Under the pieces are notes generated by a model, which was given only the letters and a program-made list of their open reading frames with translations, was not told the origin of the DNA and searched no databases. This document shows, in pieces, positions 35,829 through 50,780 of a stretch of DNA of 64,000 bases; the first letter of the stretch is position 1; every line of letters begins with the position of its first letter. Source of the DNA: Sinotaia quadrata (taxonomy: Eukaryota > Mollusca > Gastropoda > Architaenioglossa > Viviparidae); the NCBI GenBank assembly GCA_028829895.1, contig CM054182.1:64262879-64326878 (forward strand), in the 5' to 3' direction. A program made the translations under genes and the position numbers.

Positions 35829-35833
35829 ATTAC
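35829..35833. repeat. Target-site duplication, right copy (ATTAC)
   Basis: Exact partner of the left copy. About 50 bp further right a long (GATA)n array begins, so the element inserted beside a microsatellite. Confidence 0.93.
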
Positions 35834-35882
35834 GGAATTCGCAATCTGGAGCAAACAGTCGGTTTTCAGTTGATCGAGTGCC

Positions 35883-35918
35883 AAGATAGATAGATAGATA
35901 GACAGACAGACAATCAGA

Positions 35919-36006
<88 letters not shown>

Positions 36007-36063
36007 CAGACAGAAAGAAAGATAGATAGATAGACAGACAGACAGATAGACAGACAGACAATC

Positions 36064-36098
<35 letters not shown>

Positions 36099-36107
36099 CA
36101 GACAGAA

Positions 36108-36179
<72 letters not shown>

Positions 36180-36180
36180 T
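35883..36180 (+). repeat. (GATA)n/(GACA)n microsatellite, about 300 bp
   Basis: Blocks of GATA alternate with GACA and occasional GAAA or ATCA. A larger unit of about 150 bp seems to be repeated (GACAGACAGACAATCAGATA occurs at about 35,900 and 36,047). Confidence 0.97.
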
Positions 36181-37974
36181 CTTCGGCTGTATTTCCCTTA
36201 CAACAGTGAATATATGAGTGAGTGTACACGTGTGCGTGTGTGTGTTATGTATTGCAGTGATATGCATTTCTATTTGCCGAGACAAATCAGCGCACTAGCA
36301 CACACACATACATACAAACACACACTGACAAACCCTACCTGTTAAATGCGACAAGCACCGTGACGCGCTCGAATCACGCGCATGACACACGTCACTTTCA
36401 GAAACACGTTAATACTCTCGCGCGCTTGGGCAAAACGCTGGCATCACAGATCTTTCAACCGACTTCTACAGTGACTTGAATTGCTGATGTTATCGATCCA
36501 CTCGGTTATAGTTCAGAAATAAATTAGACATAACTAGTCAATACACCTTTAAAATTGTAAATTGTAGCTGTGCTGTAAAACCTGGGCTTCTTTATTTATA
36601 TTTTTTTCACTCTTTATTCCTTAAATTTCATTCTCGGCCACCAACTGTCTTGATTTCGTTGTGTTTGCACACGAATTGCTATTTGACTAAAACACTCAGG
36701 GCTTGTTCTTAATTCATTGTTGTTTTTGCTTAATTGCTGGTCTGTAACAAGAATAAGCTAATGCAATATCGAAGTAAAATTTCCACAATGAGTGAAGTTA
36801 TTTAATGTTTACATTAACAGGCAAGATCTGAGCAATGCCTCTAGCAATTTCTAAAATTAGTTGCTATGACAAGGATTGATTCCTCCCCCCCTCTCCTAAA
36901 GCTATAACAATCATATATCATAACGTTTTGCAGCTGAATGTTACTTATTTGCTGTGGATGTGTGTGGTTTTATTTGTATTTGTATTTAATTGGCATTGTG
37001 AGGGTTGTAATCTAAGTGGTACTATTGACTTGTGAAAAACAATGCGTCTCTGAAAATAGGATTTGATTGATTTGTCTATTGATTGGTTGGTGGGTGGGTG
37101 GGTTGATTGATCGGATGGTTGGTTGGTTGATGGGTTGGTTAGTGGTTGGTTGTTGGTTGGAAAGTGATCTTTAAGACAAATAATCTAATACGTCCTGGTT
37201 TGCTTGAGAAAACTTGCATACTGACTGACGCAGGTTTGTCAGTGTTCGTTCGTAAGACGACTCTTGTTCAATAAAATGAATGTTCGTAATAGAGATAACT
37301 CTTGTTCGTTATATATTATAATTGAAAATATAGTTAACAAATTTTAACTGAATTACAATCATGTAATCCATATTTTCATCATATATTAGTTTATATTACA
37401 TTCATTAACTCATTTTGCAAACAGGTAATATTATTAGAAACAAATCCACCAAGTATATGGTACTCAAAATAATGTTAATAATACTAAATATAAGAGTAAT
37501 AATAATTAATTCTAATACTTTCACAATAATTTCATTTATTATCTCAGAACAAATTGTAACTGCTTTACGTGATTACTATATTATTTATACATAAAATAAG
37601 TATTCACCAGTAATTTCAACGAAGACAAAAGCTAATCTCTCTCTCTCAATCATCAAATAACAGCTTTCCACACATCAAGCAAAGGGAGGGGGGGTGTTCA
37701 TGCTTCCTAGTTTTGTTTGTCCGACCGCCCATAACAATTTCAACTTTATTGACATCTCCGTCGTGTTTACATTTGTTGTCATTATCCAGTCACGATGGGT
37801 GAGTGCCGAGGGCGTGTGGCTGCGTGACTGAATACTAACCTATCCTATTGTTTCTTTGCTCGGAATCAAGATTTCTTTTCTACCTAGCATTATTTTATTC
37901 GTGCTTTGCCTTGTGCTCACCCTTTCTTGCCATTCAACTTGTCGCCACTTGTGGTGTGTAGCCAACACGCTTGT
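36181..37974. other. No gene; (GGTT)n patch
   Basis: Unique AT-rich sequence. At 37,078-37,160 there is a GGTTGGTT/GGGTGGGT patch. No coding signal. Confidence 0.5.
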
Positions 37975-38420
37975 GTAAAGGTTGCGTGGAGGTAGGTTTA
38001 TATAAGGGAGCGAATCCGCATGAATGTGGGTTAATGTAAGGGAGCGAATCTGCTTCCACGACGACTGCTCCCACGAGGACAAAATGTAAGGGAGCGAATC
38101 TACTTGAATGTAGACCCATGTCAGAGATAGAACCAGCTTTTATGTGTTCATATATGAGAGCGAGTCGGCTTGAATGTGGATAAACGTAAGAGAGCTAACT
38201 TACTTAAATGAGGGCTAATATAAGGGAGCTAATTTGCTTAAATGCTAGCTAATATAAGAGAGTGCATCTGCTTGAATGTGAGTTAATGTACAAGAGCAAA
38301 TCTCCTTGACTGTGATGTAATATAAAAGAGCAAATCTCCTTGACTGTACTGTAATATAAAAGAGCAAATCTCCTTGAAAGTTGTTAAACATTTAGGAGCA
38401 AATCTATGTGAATGTGTGTT
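37975..38420 (+). repeat. About 38-50-bp degenerate minisatellite, about 10 copies
   Basis: Units built on TAAGGGAGCGAATCTGCTTGAATGTGGGTTAATG become more diverged toward the right (TATAAAAGAGCAAATCTCCTTGACTG). Confidence 0.9.
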
Positions 38421-38572
38421 AACATAAAGCTTCAAATCCCTTTCGCGTAGAATCTAGATCTATTTGTTCGAAGGAACTCGTGTATCTGTTGTAAAGGGAC
38501 ACAACTACTACTGAGAGGAGTGAGCACCAGAGCACCATCTATTCCTGCATTAAAACAGCAATGGAAGTTTTC

Positions 38573-38590
38573 CGGGGGGGGGGGGGGGGG
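38573..38590 (+). repeat. (G)n run
   Basis: Eighteen consecutive G. The neighbouring 38,600-39,900 holds unique AT-rich sequence without a gene. Confidence 0.9.
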
Positions 38591-39904
38591 AGGAGGAGAC
38601 GAGAGTGAAATTATGTGCAAAAGGATTCAAGGCTTCAAAAATATCGGTCAGACAAACTACACTGACCAAACTGCATCGCGAGATTGAGAGAAATTTGGCT
38701 GGAAATGAAACACTAAATATCTCTTTTGATCCAAAACTGTTCCCTTAGGGATGGAATTTTTGTTATACTGTTTCTTTGTTATAAAATACAAAAACTTATC
38801 TAAAAAGTTTATATCTTTTATAGTTTATGGGTAGGGCTAGAGTGAAAGTTTAAATCAAGTCAGATAATTAAAATCAGTTAAGTAGGAGAAAATAGACATA
38901 AAATGGACATGCGGCAGAGGACTAAAGTAAGATTATAATTCATTTAGAATAAGACAGTTTGGGCCTAGGGATGGTATTGCTTTATGAGAGTGTTGAACAG
39001 CACCTATCCAGCCCGAACTGCGTCTTAGCTGTATTAATTAATATCTGATAATTAGAGTTAATTTAAATCGGGCGTGACTTGTTAAAAAATGTCCATGTCC
39101 CTGGTGCCATTATGGCTAGTATGCATGTCTAAGTGGAAATAGAGGAAAGTGCCACTATATTTAATATGCTTGCGTGTGCGCACGCGCGCGTGTGTGTATG
39201 TGTTTATGTGTGTTTGTTTTAGGCAGTGATTTAAATCGACTTTTGGCCATATAAATGATTATCTCATTCCAATTTTTGTCATTCCATGGTTATCGCCCTT
39301 CTGTCAATAGCGCAGACAGCAAATAAATTATAATGCACTCCATAGTCCCAATTGCGGGGTTTCCAATCTGATTCTCATGCTTGGTGCCATGTATTCTGCA
39401 TTTCTTCATTCGTCAATGCAAAATTGTTTATAGTTATAAGGTGGGTTTTCTCTGAACTATGGCTTCCACTGATCAACGACGAAAGAAAAAATGTCTGAGT
39501 AGGATCAACAGAAGTCTATGGATTATAAATCATTAAATTCATTATACACTTTGATCACACCACTATATTTTAAATATCTAATTATAGCCATATTATAGAT
39601 GTTTATATTTAGCAATTCTCTTTTAATTAATGCCTCAGTCTGGTTACAGAATTACTATTATTAATAGAAGTCTCTAAGCTCTATTCTTCCATATTCGTGT
39701 TAATATTCTGTTCAGTCGATAAAGACCTTCACCTTATATTAACTCAATGACCGAAATGATTTAGATGTAATCATGCTTGGAGTGATAGGGGTGGTGTTAC
39801 GTTATGCTCGTTTCAATAGAAAGAAATTTCGAAGTTCGGAAAAGTAAATAGGGGGTTGGGATATCACGTACAATGTGAATTTTGACGTCGAGCAATCCTT
39901 AGAA

Positions 39905-40185
39905 GAATAAATCAAATAATAATGATGGTGACAACGACGACGCGGTGATGACGAGGAGGACGATAACGACGATGATGACGGTGGCGGTTGTGGTGATGAT
40001 GGTGGTGGTGGTGGTGGTGATGATGATGATGATGGTGATGATGGTGGTGGTGGGGTGATGATGATGATTGTGGTGATGGTGGTGGTGGTGATGAGGAGGA
40101 GGAGGAGGACGATAACGATGATGATGGTGGTGGTGGTGGCGATGATGATGGTGGTGATGGTGCTGTTGCTGATGTTGATAGAATA
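39905..40185 (+). repeat. (GAT)n/(GGT)n trinucleotide array
   Basis: About 280 bp of GAT, GGT, GAC and GAG triplets. Open frames here encode only Ser/Pro/His runs. Confidence 0.96.
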
Positions 40186-40827
40186 AATAAAGAAATATAA
40201 GCAAGGGAACATTATGCAAAGAGCTCCATTTCTGAACCAAAGCAGCAGAAATGTCGTGATTCATTAATTCATTCTTTACAGCCTGCCTTGCATTGTGGTA
40301 GGTTGTAAATCGAATTTCAGATTAAATAAAATCGCCTAAAAGTAACAATTGTCAGAATTAAAGTTTATAGAGTGTTTATTGCAGCCTTAAACTATATTTA
40401 ATAGAAATTTCGATATGTCAATTTTTCATAACTGTAATGCTGCTTTTTTAGTCTGTTTCTTTTGAATATGGTCAGATTACGTTTTTACCCTGATAGAAAA
40501 TTCAGATACTCATCTAACGATTGCACTAACAAACAAAAATCACAATACACATCACCAACACAACTTTCAATCACAAAAATCAAACAAAGGACTGGACAAC
40601 ATTTCACTTTTTCAAAACCAAATAATCATAGGTGACTTTAATGCAATCTCCGAACTGTGACTTAAGAGAAAAACACAGTTTGAAAAAGAAAGGGAAAAAA
40701 GTAAAAGAAACCCTTCTAGACAAAATGCCACTTCAGTAGTGAATGGCGTGAAGTGGCATAGAAATGAACAGCCTCACTTTTTCTACAGGACGATGACGAG
40801 GAATACGCAAAAACAGACGAACACTGA

Positions 40828-41060
40828 CTGAAGGTGACGTATTACGTGCAGTCGTTGTGCTAGAGGTGACGTATTATGTGCAGTCGTTATGCTGAAGGTG
40901 ACGTATTACGTGCAGTCGTTATGCTGAAGGTGACGTATTACGTGCAGTCGTTATGCTGAAGGTGACGTATTGCGTGCAGTCATTATACTGAAGGTGACGT
41001 ATTACGTGCAGTCATTATGCTGAAGGTGACGTATTACATGCAGTCATCACGCTGAAGGAA
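40828..41060 (+). repeat. 32-bp minisatellite, 7 copies
   Basis: AAGGTGACGTATTACGTGCA recurs every 32 bp. Each unit contains the CRE-like half TGACG and an inner TACGTG. Confidence 0.95.
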
Positions 41061-41150
41061 TGTGTCGCCGGGGTGTATCCTTATGCCACTGACAAGTCTT
41101 CAGTTGAAGACAACTGCAATTTATGCTACAGATAATCCAATTGTTTCATT

Positions 41151-41155
<5 letters not shown>

Positions 41156-41181
<26 letters not shown>
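41156..41181 (+). repeat. Poly(A) run
   Basis: About 26 A. No LINE or SINE body was recognised upstream, and no target duplication was seen. Confidence 0.85.
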
Positions 41182-41453
41182 GATAAATGCATGGACAGAA
41201 TGCGAACTGAAGGCTGCATCAGTCCGTAATGCCCTCGTTCAGGCAAGCAATGCCACATACAATCCTAGCTCAAGTGCAGATCGGATTAGGTGTATAAGTG
41301 ATCAGAATATTGGCTTCGATATTCTTCACTGATAATTTGAACTATATGGGATTAATGTCATCGTATTCAGAAATGAAGAGATTTGAGATAAATGATATAA
41401 AGACCCAAAGGTCCAAGAAAAAAGTCCAATAAATACATAGCTACAAACTGGTT

Positions 41454-41624
41454 ATCTATCTATCTATCTATCTATCTGTATGTATGTATGTATGTATGTA
41501 TGCATATCTATCTATCTGTCTGTCTATCTATTTATCTATCTATCTGTCTATCTATCTATCTGTATATATGTATGTCTGTCTGTTTATCTGTCTGTCTATC
41601 TATTTATCTATCTATCTGTCTATC
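41454..41624 (+). repeat. (TCTA)n/(TGTA)n/(TCTG)n microsatellite
   Basis: Complement-type of the GATA/GACA arrays with TGTATGTA blocks. Confidence 0.97.
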
Positions 41625-43026
<1,402 letters not shown>

Positions 43027-43744
43027 CACCTATTTCGTCTTCCGCGAAATATCGCACTTACAGAACATACTTTCGGGTAAATGAATAAATTTCGCTGAAA
43101 TATGTATTTAACATGGACCTAAAGGACAGGATGGAAATTAAAGAAGCAGAGTCCATATTTTCCAGTCTTGACAGATGCGGCAACTGCTCCGGGGAATTGC
43201 TATTAACAGCATGCTGCAACTGTCAAACAGACTGATCCACATGCACGGTCTTGCTTGCTCAGCAGGCTGCGGCGAACACGGCGGTGCCGTGCATCAACTT
43301 GGCCTCTAGACGAGGATTCTGCCGAGAGTTTATTATATCTTATGCAAATGTTGAGGAGTATTTAATTGATTTAAGATGTCGGTGTTAATAACTAAATTTG
43401 GAAAATGGCCCTCATCAATGTTTTTTTTTTTTAATTTAAAAAAAAAACAAGGTTAAATTCTACCTGCTATATGAAATGGTCTGTACCATGCTCTGACGGA
43501 CGAGCATCTTCAAGAGTACAGATCTTGCACTCTTTGTGGAGCTAATAAACGACAACCCTGTCTAAAACAAATTTGCTGGGTTACGCTATTTGACTAGTAT
43601 GGTATCCGTAAACATACTGTTTAAAATGCTTATGCAACATTTCATATGCGCAGTTAAGAGACGTTTAGATAGACTGGCTTGGAGAATAGACAGATGGATG
43701 TCTGCATAGATGAAGAGGTGATAAAAGATACTGAGATGAGGTCT
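43027..43744. other. No gene seen; small GC-rich patch
   Basis: A GC-rich patch at 43,160-43,325 with CpGs stands out, but no coding frame is recognised. Confidence 0.4.
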
Positions 43745-43950
43745 TGGGAATGGACGCTAGGTAACAATGTTTTGTTCCAAGAGTGTAATATGTGCATTTT
43801 ATTATCAAGCGTTGTGAATGGGCGCTAGGCAACACTGTTTATTTCCAAGAGTGTAATATGTGCATTGTTATTATTAAGCGTTGCGACTGGGCGCAATTTA
43901 GTATGAGTATTATTATTGTTAAATATTATGACTGGGCACTAGACAAAATG
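43745..43950 (+). repeat. About 65-bp degenerate tandem repeat, 3-4 copies
   Basis: Forms of GAATGGGCGCTAGGCAACA and CCAAGAGTGTAATATGTGCAT recur with growing divergence to the right. Confidence 0.85.
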
Positions 43951-44030
43951 TTTACTTTAAATTATTGTATTATTATCCATTTTTATATTGTGATTAGGTT
44001 GCTATGTAAAAGACGTAATCGAAAACTGCT

Positions 44031-44125
44031 TAGTAGTAGTAGTAGCAGTAGTAGTAGTAATAGTAGTAGTAGTAGTAGTGGTAGTATTGTTGCTGTTGTT
44101 GTTGTTGTTGATGATGATGATGCTG
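44031..44125 (+). repeat. (AGT)n/(GTT)n/(GAT)n trinucleotide array
   Basis: AGT units followed by GTT and GAT units. Confidence 0.95.
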
Positions 44126-44419
44126 TGTTGCTGTTGCTGATGATAACACTACTGGATCTGTTGGAGTGCGCATGTGTGTGTGCGTGGGTGTCGGATGTAA
44201 TGTGATGCTGAATAACTCCAGTGAATCTCAATCAGTGTCAGAGCCGCGACAAACTATCTTGCCATAAGAATTTCTTCTTGCCAAGTCTACTACTGCGACA
44301 ATTATTTCGGAGAGATTAAAAAATATAAATGCAATAGATTTGAATAATAAGTACGCTAAATTAAGAAAGCAATCTAAAAATAGAATCTCTATTGTGCCGC
44401 TAGCATTATGAGGTTGAGA

Positions 44420-44815
44420 AATTGTACGCTTAAAGTATGCGCACTAATACAAGAACATTATGTACTGACCCAGGTATACATGTATTGTGAACTGGTACAT
44501 TGTGCACTGAAACATATACGCTATTTACTGATACAGCACATATGCACTGTTAAAGGTATATTAAAACTGATAGAGGTACACAGTGTACTGATACAGATAA
44601 ATTGTTTACTGATATATTTCACTATGCACTGAAACTGGAACGTTGTGTACTGATACAGATTTATTGTTTACTGATATATTTCACTGTGCATTGACATAGG
44701 TACATTGTGTACTGATACAGATTTATTGTTTACTGATATATTTCACTGTGCATTGACATAGGTACATTGTGTACTGATACAGATTTATTGTTTACTGATA
44801 TATTTCACTAAAAGC
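44420..44815 (+). repeat. 62-bp minisatellite with degenerate left flank
   Basis: Three nearly identical units containing TGTGTACTGATACAGATTTA and TTTCACTGTGCATTGACATA (44,640-44,815), preceded by diverged ACTGATACA-type units from about 44,420. Confidence 0.92.
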
Positions 44816-44999
44816 AAGTGACTGTCGAAACAGTGCTTAATCCAGATCATGTAAAGATTATAATAACTCCATTTCTGTTCTCTGATAGTACTAACCTGAA
44901 ATTTGTATTGACTATTGTTGAATTGGAATTATATTTATAGTGAGAGAGACTGTGTAGACATAAAGTTATCTGAACATGAGTTCGTGGAATATTGATGTC

Positions 45000-45366
45000 A
45001 AGTAATCTATTGTAATTGTCATATGTATATTTGATTGTTCATTTAATAAATTTATTGTTAAATATATTGACCTTCTTACGCATATTGATAATCTTATGTT
45101 GGAGAAGACAGTGGGTGGATTGGGACTCGCTAAATATAGATTAAAAGTCAGATTTGTCCCTTCCTTTAGTAAGAAGTTTTCCACTCACAGAAATATTATG
45201 CGACTGTAAATGTTATTTTATGTTGTGGAATAGAGAAAACGTTTACAGCGCCAAATATCTGCCAAGTAAGAGACAAGTAGAGTCTGTTGGAGGATCTTAA
45301 AATAAATTAAGACTCTCATCACTTGTAAGTAGTTATGAAAGATTAATAAATAATAATAATAATCAT
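45000..45366 (+). repeat. Interspersed repeat, copy A (inverted partner at 48.4 kb)
   Basis: Aligns with the reverse complement of 48,405-48,770. Shared landmarks in order include GACCTTCTTACGCATAT, GTGGGTGGA, CTCGCTAAATATA, CCTTTAGTAAGA, CAGAAATATTATGCGACTGT and GCCAAGTAAGAGACA. Indels and substitutions are frequent, so both copies are old. No coding frame is present; it could be an LTR or a non-autonomous element. Confidence 0.65.
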
Positions 45367-46954
45367 TTTCATTAACTAAGCAGCATGCCCGTCACACAAT
45401 GTAAGACAAAAATTAAATACCATCTAGGGGAAAAAAATAGGCCCTGGGCGATATTTTGCATTCAGATAACAAAATAAAACTTAAAGTATATAATAAGACA
45501 AATGTCATGTGTAAGCGCATAATTATAGAAGACCGCCAGCTGATCCAGACAAATCGGGTTGCCGCCCTTGGCAATATTGCGTAAAGTTGCACCGAACCAG
45601 TCGATCAGTACACCTAATTGCACGGCAAAGGGAGCTCACTGAGAGCATGGCGCGCCATGTGCAGAAATACTGATTGCACGCACACTGGAAGTTCTATAAT
45701 TAATACTAATAATAGCAGGTGAGAAAGAAGCTTAGCAGGCTCATGCCCATTGGCCAAGAAACAACTTTTTTTAAAATTAATTTTATAAAACCAACTTAGC
45801 AGGCACGTGTCCGTTGGCCAAGAAATTACTAATATACATATCTGGCAAATAAATAAATAAATAAATCTGGCTAAGTTTATGTTGAGCTTAGCGATAATGA
45901 TCTTGGACGACAGGGAAATAAATCCAAACGTGGGCATCACTCCATTCTCTTTTCGTCAGTATGTTTTTCACAACTTTACGCAACAGTCGCAGTGACTGTG
46001 TGAATGCCGCATTAAATCTCGCAGTCTCAGGGGAAATAACGCGCGAGGTAAAAATGTGACTGAGCGCGATTACTCCCATAGTAAATCAGCTACGTGTTCC
46101 CAATTAAATGAAAATTAGATATATCGTGAAAAATGTTGAATTAATACCTCAATTTGCCAGTCAGAAGATTGCCACCCACAGCACTAAAAGAAAATAAACT
46201 AATGCGAAAGTCTTCGCTTAGCGGATTTGAATCGATCTTCAAGGACATCGCAGACAGCAACAAAACTAAACCTGACGGGAACGGCAATGCGTCAAGTACT
46301 GATTGGCTATTTACTTTTATTTTGCTGTGAGGTTATGTACGCGCGACTGCGTCTGCTGATGTGTGTTGCGTGTGTGCATGTGTAGATAAAAAATTACAAC
46401 TGAAACGCATGAATGGGGGTAATTTAAAAAAAAATGTGTATGTCCGTGTCGATCTGAACTTTTACCACCGTAGACCTTATATATGTTTGCGAGAAAAATA
46501 TTGTCGATTGGCACAGCGTGTGTATGTATATGTGTAGGCCTATGTGTCAGTGTTCGGCTGATGTACATTAATGCATGCACACTGACACAGTGATTAGATA
46601 TCCAATCGAACATAAAATACTTATCAAATAATTGCTATTATTTTGTCGTTGACTGGCATTCCATATTAAATTATTCAATAGGTCTTCGGCTTCACAGTTT
46701 TTTTATTATAATAATAACCAATGACGGCTTAGTTGAGATAAATCCGATCGACTGATCTAATGAATATGGTATCATAATTTCTGTCGTATATTTATAATAT
46801 TTTGAAGCCTCTTTAAAAGAGAGCAGTTGTCCTTTGACCCAAACCGTAGACGTAATTTATACATGGTCATAACAATTAAGTGCTGAAACAAGGCATTAGT
46901 ATCATTAAGCTCAGGGGAGAGTAACCAACAAAGAAAAAGTGCTTAGTTGAATGC
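45367..46954. other. No gene seen
   Basis: Unique sequence with a small duplication: AGCAGGCTCATGCCCATTGGCCAAGAAA and AGCAGGCACGTGTCCGTTGGCCAAGAAA at about 45,735 and 45,798. Confidence 0.5.
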
Positions 46955-47206
46955 CAGCCAAAGTACAAACCATCAGAACCACCATGGAAGAGAAGAATAG
47001 AAAAGAAAATAGAGTGCACTAGGAAAGCAATAAGCCAAATGATAGTAGCAATACATGAAAACTGAAAGCAACATTAGTCAACAAATACCATCTCAGCTGA
47101 AGAAAATTAAGACAGCAATAGAAGATGCAAAACAAAGGCTACTCGAACTCAGCCACCGACTGAAGAGATAAACTGCAAGAGGTCAGAAATTCCAACAGAA
47201 CAAAAC
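46955..47206 (+). pseudogene. LINE pol fragment between endonuclease and RT
   Basis: Plus-strand frames read KPSEPPWKRRIEKKIE, then after a frameshift a coiled-coil part ending RLLELSHRLKR, a stop, and TARGQKFQQNK. The PPWKRRIE and RLKR-x-TAR patterns are typical of the linker between endonuclease and reverse transcriptase in RTE/CR1-type LINEs. The copy has several stops and is inactive. It abuts sequence at 47.2-48.1 kb that looks coding on the opposite strand. Confidence 0.55.
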
Positions 47207-48061
47207 AGTCAAAACTGACCCTGCACTCTTCATGCACACCTGCAGGCAGTTCAAAGCTACCTGTCCATTTTTCACTTGATTTCTTTTTCTGGCTTCCGCC
47301 AATTTCATTGCTTGGGCACGACGTGTTAGCAGAATTGATGATGATGGTGATAAAGACAGAGTGGACAGAGTGTAGAGTGGTGATGATGAATTGTCGCCTG
47401 AAGTCATTGCGCTTATGTCCAGCCGGTTGAGGCATCCATTGGTTCAGTATTTGTGGGCCTATGTTGTTGGTGTTATTGTAGTCGTCATCCCCGATGTTGT
47501 GGGTGTCTGGGGTGTCTTACAGAGCCCAGGTTAGTAGCACACCAAGTTTGTACCTAGTGTATACATGCACCCGGGTTGTTCAACCCCACTGATCTCCTCA
47601 CTGGTGGTATTGTCGTCGTTGTTGCTGATGTTGCAGCTGCCCCTGGTGTCATTGGGATGCACGTAGATGGGCACTGGTGGCCAGTGAAGGTGATCGAGTA
47701 ACAGGTGGATCATGTCCTCAAAGGGGTGGTTAAAATATCTCTGCTGCGGATACTGGTATTCACTGTACTGCCATTATTGTCAATGATGGTGGTGGTTTCC
47801 TTGGCGTTGTTGTTGAGGCCATTGTTATTGTGACTGATGTTGTCAATGTTGTTTTCGCACATGCTGTGGTGGGTTCTGTCTTTTCCGTCCACTCTGTGTT
47901 GGTGGCTGTACTTCTATTATTGCTGTTGTTGACGATGTCGGTGTTGTTTTTGGCAAGGGTGAGAGAAGTGGGGCTTCAATCACCCTTGCGTACTCATCGA
48001 GGGCGTCCTTGATTTCACTTAGTGTGTCGGCCTTTATGTCCCAGTTTTGTTCTGGTTGCAC
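47207..48061 (-). pseudogene. Decayed coding-like sequence, possible transposon ORF
   Basis: The minus strand carries consecutive partly open frames with a Thr/Ser/Asn-rich composition. The most protein-like part is at 47,843-48,061 (contains WDIKADTLSEIKDALDEYAR). Others cover 47,531-47,713 (contains EEISGVEQPGCMYTLGTN) and 47,139-47,435. The region is richer in G+C than its flanks. It resembles a low-complexity Gag-like ORF1 of a retroelement, but no domain is recognised, and the direction is opposite to the adjoining LINE piece, so this is a composite. Confidence 0.3.
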
Positions 48062-48404
48062 GATTTTTTCTTTTTTGTCTCTGTTTTCTTTTTCATCTGT
48101 GTGTTGACAATTTTTTTTAATCTTTCAAGTTTGTCTGTTTCCGTTTAGGTTGTTATTGTCTGAACTTTTTCTTCTTAGTTGTGGTTGGTGTCTGTTTTTC
48201 TTTCCTCAGTCTCTGTTTGTTAAAAAGCCTGTCTTATTTCCTTTTCTGAGTCTGCGTCGAGTTGACTTTCATTTTAGGTGGAATTTTACACAAGATGTTG
48301 GTGTTAGATTCCGCCTCTCTGATCGTAGAGGTTGATGGCTGGGAGTCTCACTTGTTTCTACTTTTGTATGCTTAGTGTGACACCTGTCCGGGCACCCTTC
48401 AATC

Positions 48405-48770
48405 GTTGTAATTATTATTTATTAATTAATAACACATAACTAATTACAAATGATCGATAATCTTAAGTTTTAATAATTCTCCCAAGAGACCAATATGTCT
48501 CTTACTTGGCGGATTATAAGGGTACCATAAAACTCTATTCTTTTACACAGTAATAAGATAGACGTTTTACTGTCGCATAATGTTTCTGTAGGTGGAAACA
48601 TCTTACTAAAGGAGTAATAAAAGCCCGTCTTTTATTTATATTTAACGAGCCCCCCCCCCTCCTCCACCCACTATTATTCAAACATAGGGGTTTAATATAT
48701 GTGCAAGAAGGTTAATAAATTTAACAAATTTATTAAATCAACAATAAATATACAACATATGAATATAATC
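48405..48770 (-). repeat. Interspersed repeat, copy B (inverted)
   Basis: Inverted partner of copy A. Just outside it at 48,379 the plus strand reads TGTGACACCTGTCCGGGCACC, which could be an LTR edge, but no matching end was found. Similarity to copy A may extend weakly to about 48,835. Confidence 0.6.
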
Positions 48771-48837
48771 ACAACAAAGTTTGATTAATGCTAGACACTC
48801 ATTCATTTTATCCTAACATAACATCAGCAGTAAAATT

Positions 48838-48883
48838 CACACACACACACACACACACCCTAATATATATATATATATATATA
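48838..48883 (+). repeat. (CA)n and (TA)n microsatellites
   Basis: Short CA run followed by a TA run. Confidence 0.95.
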
Positions 48884-50332
<1,449 letters not shown>

Positions 50333-50780
50333 ACTGTTGTATTTTACGATATATTCATAGGTTGTTCAGCACACTTGTGCCGTATGATGTTTGTATTTGA
50401 GCATTACTCCTCGCGGTTAATTAAAGAAACTATTCTAGGCTGTCTCGTTCTCTGCCATCGAATGAAAGTCTGGGGTCACACAGCGGGTCAGCGATGTCTA
50501 GCCAACCACGTGTATCAACTACCACTGCTTATAGTTCACGTCAGCAGCTAATACCCTTTAATGTGTTGTGTTCTACTGATGCCATAAACACAAATCAGGT
50601 CTTTAGTCAAGTCACCTCCCATATTGTGATTTTCACACAAATCATGTATTGATGTAATTCATTTCCCTCATCAACAGGGGCAATCGGCGCTCTACATGAG
50701 TCAGCCTGATCAATCACATCATTTTGGTTATTCATTCATTTACTTGTATACGCGGTTCAAGCTTAGTGTACTCAGTCAAA

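Noticed and set aside
40631..40645. GDFNA word resembling a LINE endonuclease motif
   Set aside because: A single short motif; the surrounding frames do not show the other endonuclease blocks, so it could be chance.
41156..41181. Poly(A) run as the tail of a LINE or SINE
   Set aside because: No element body, internal promoter boxes or flanking target duplication could be seen.
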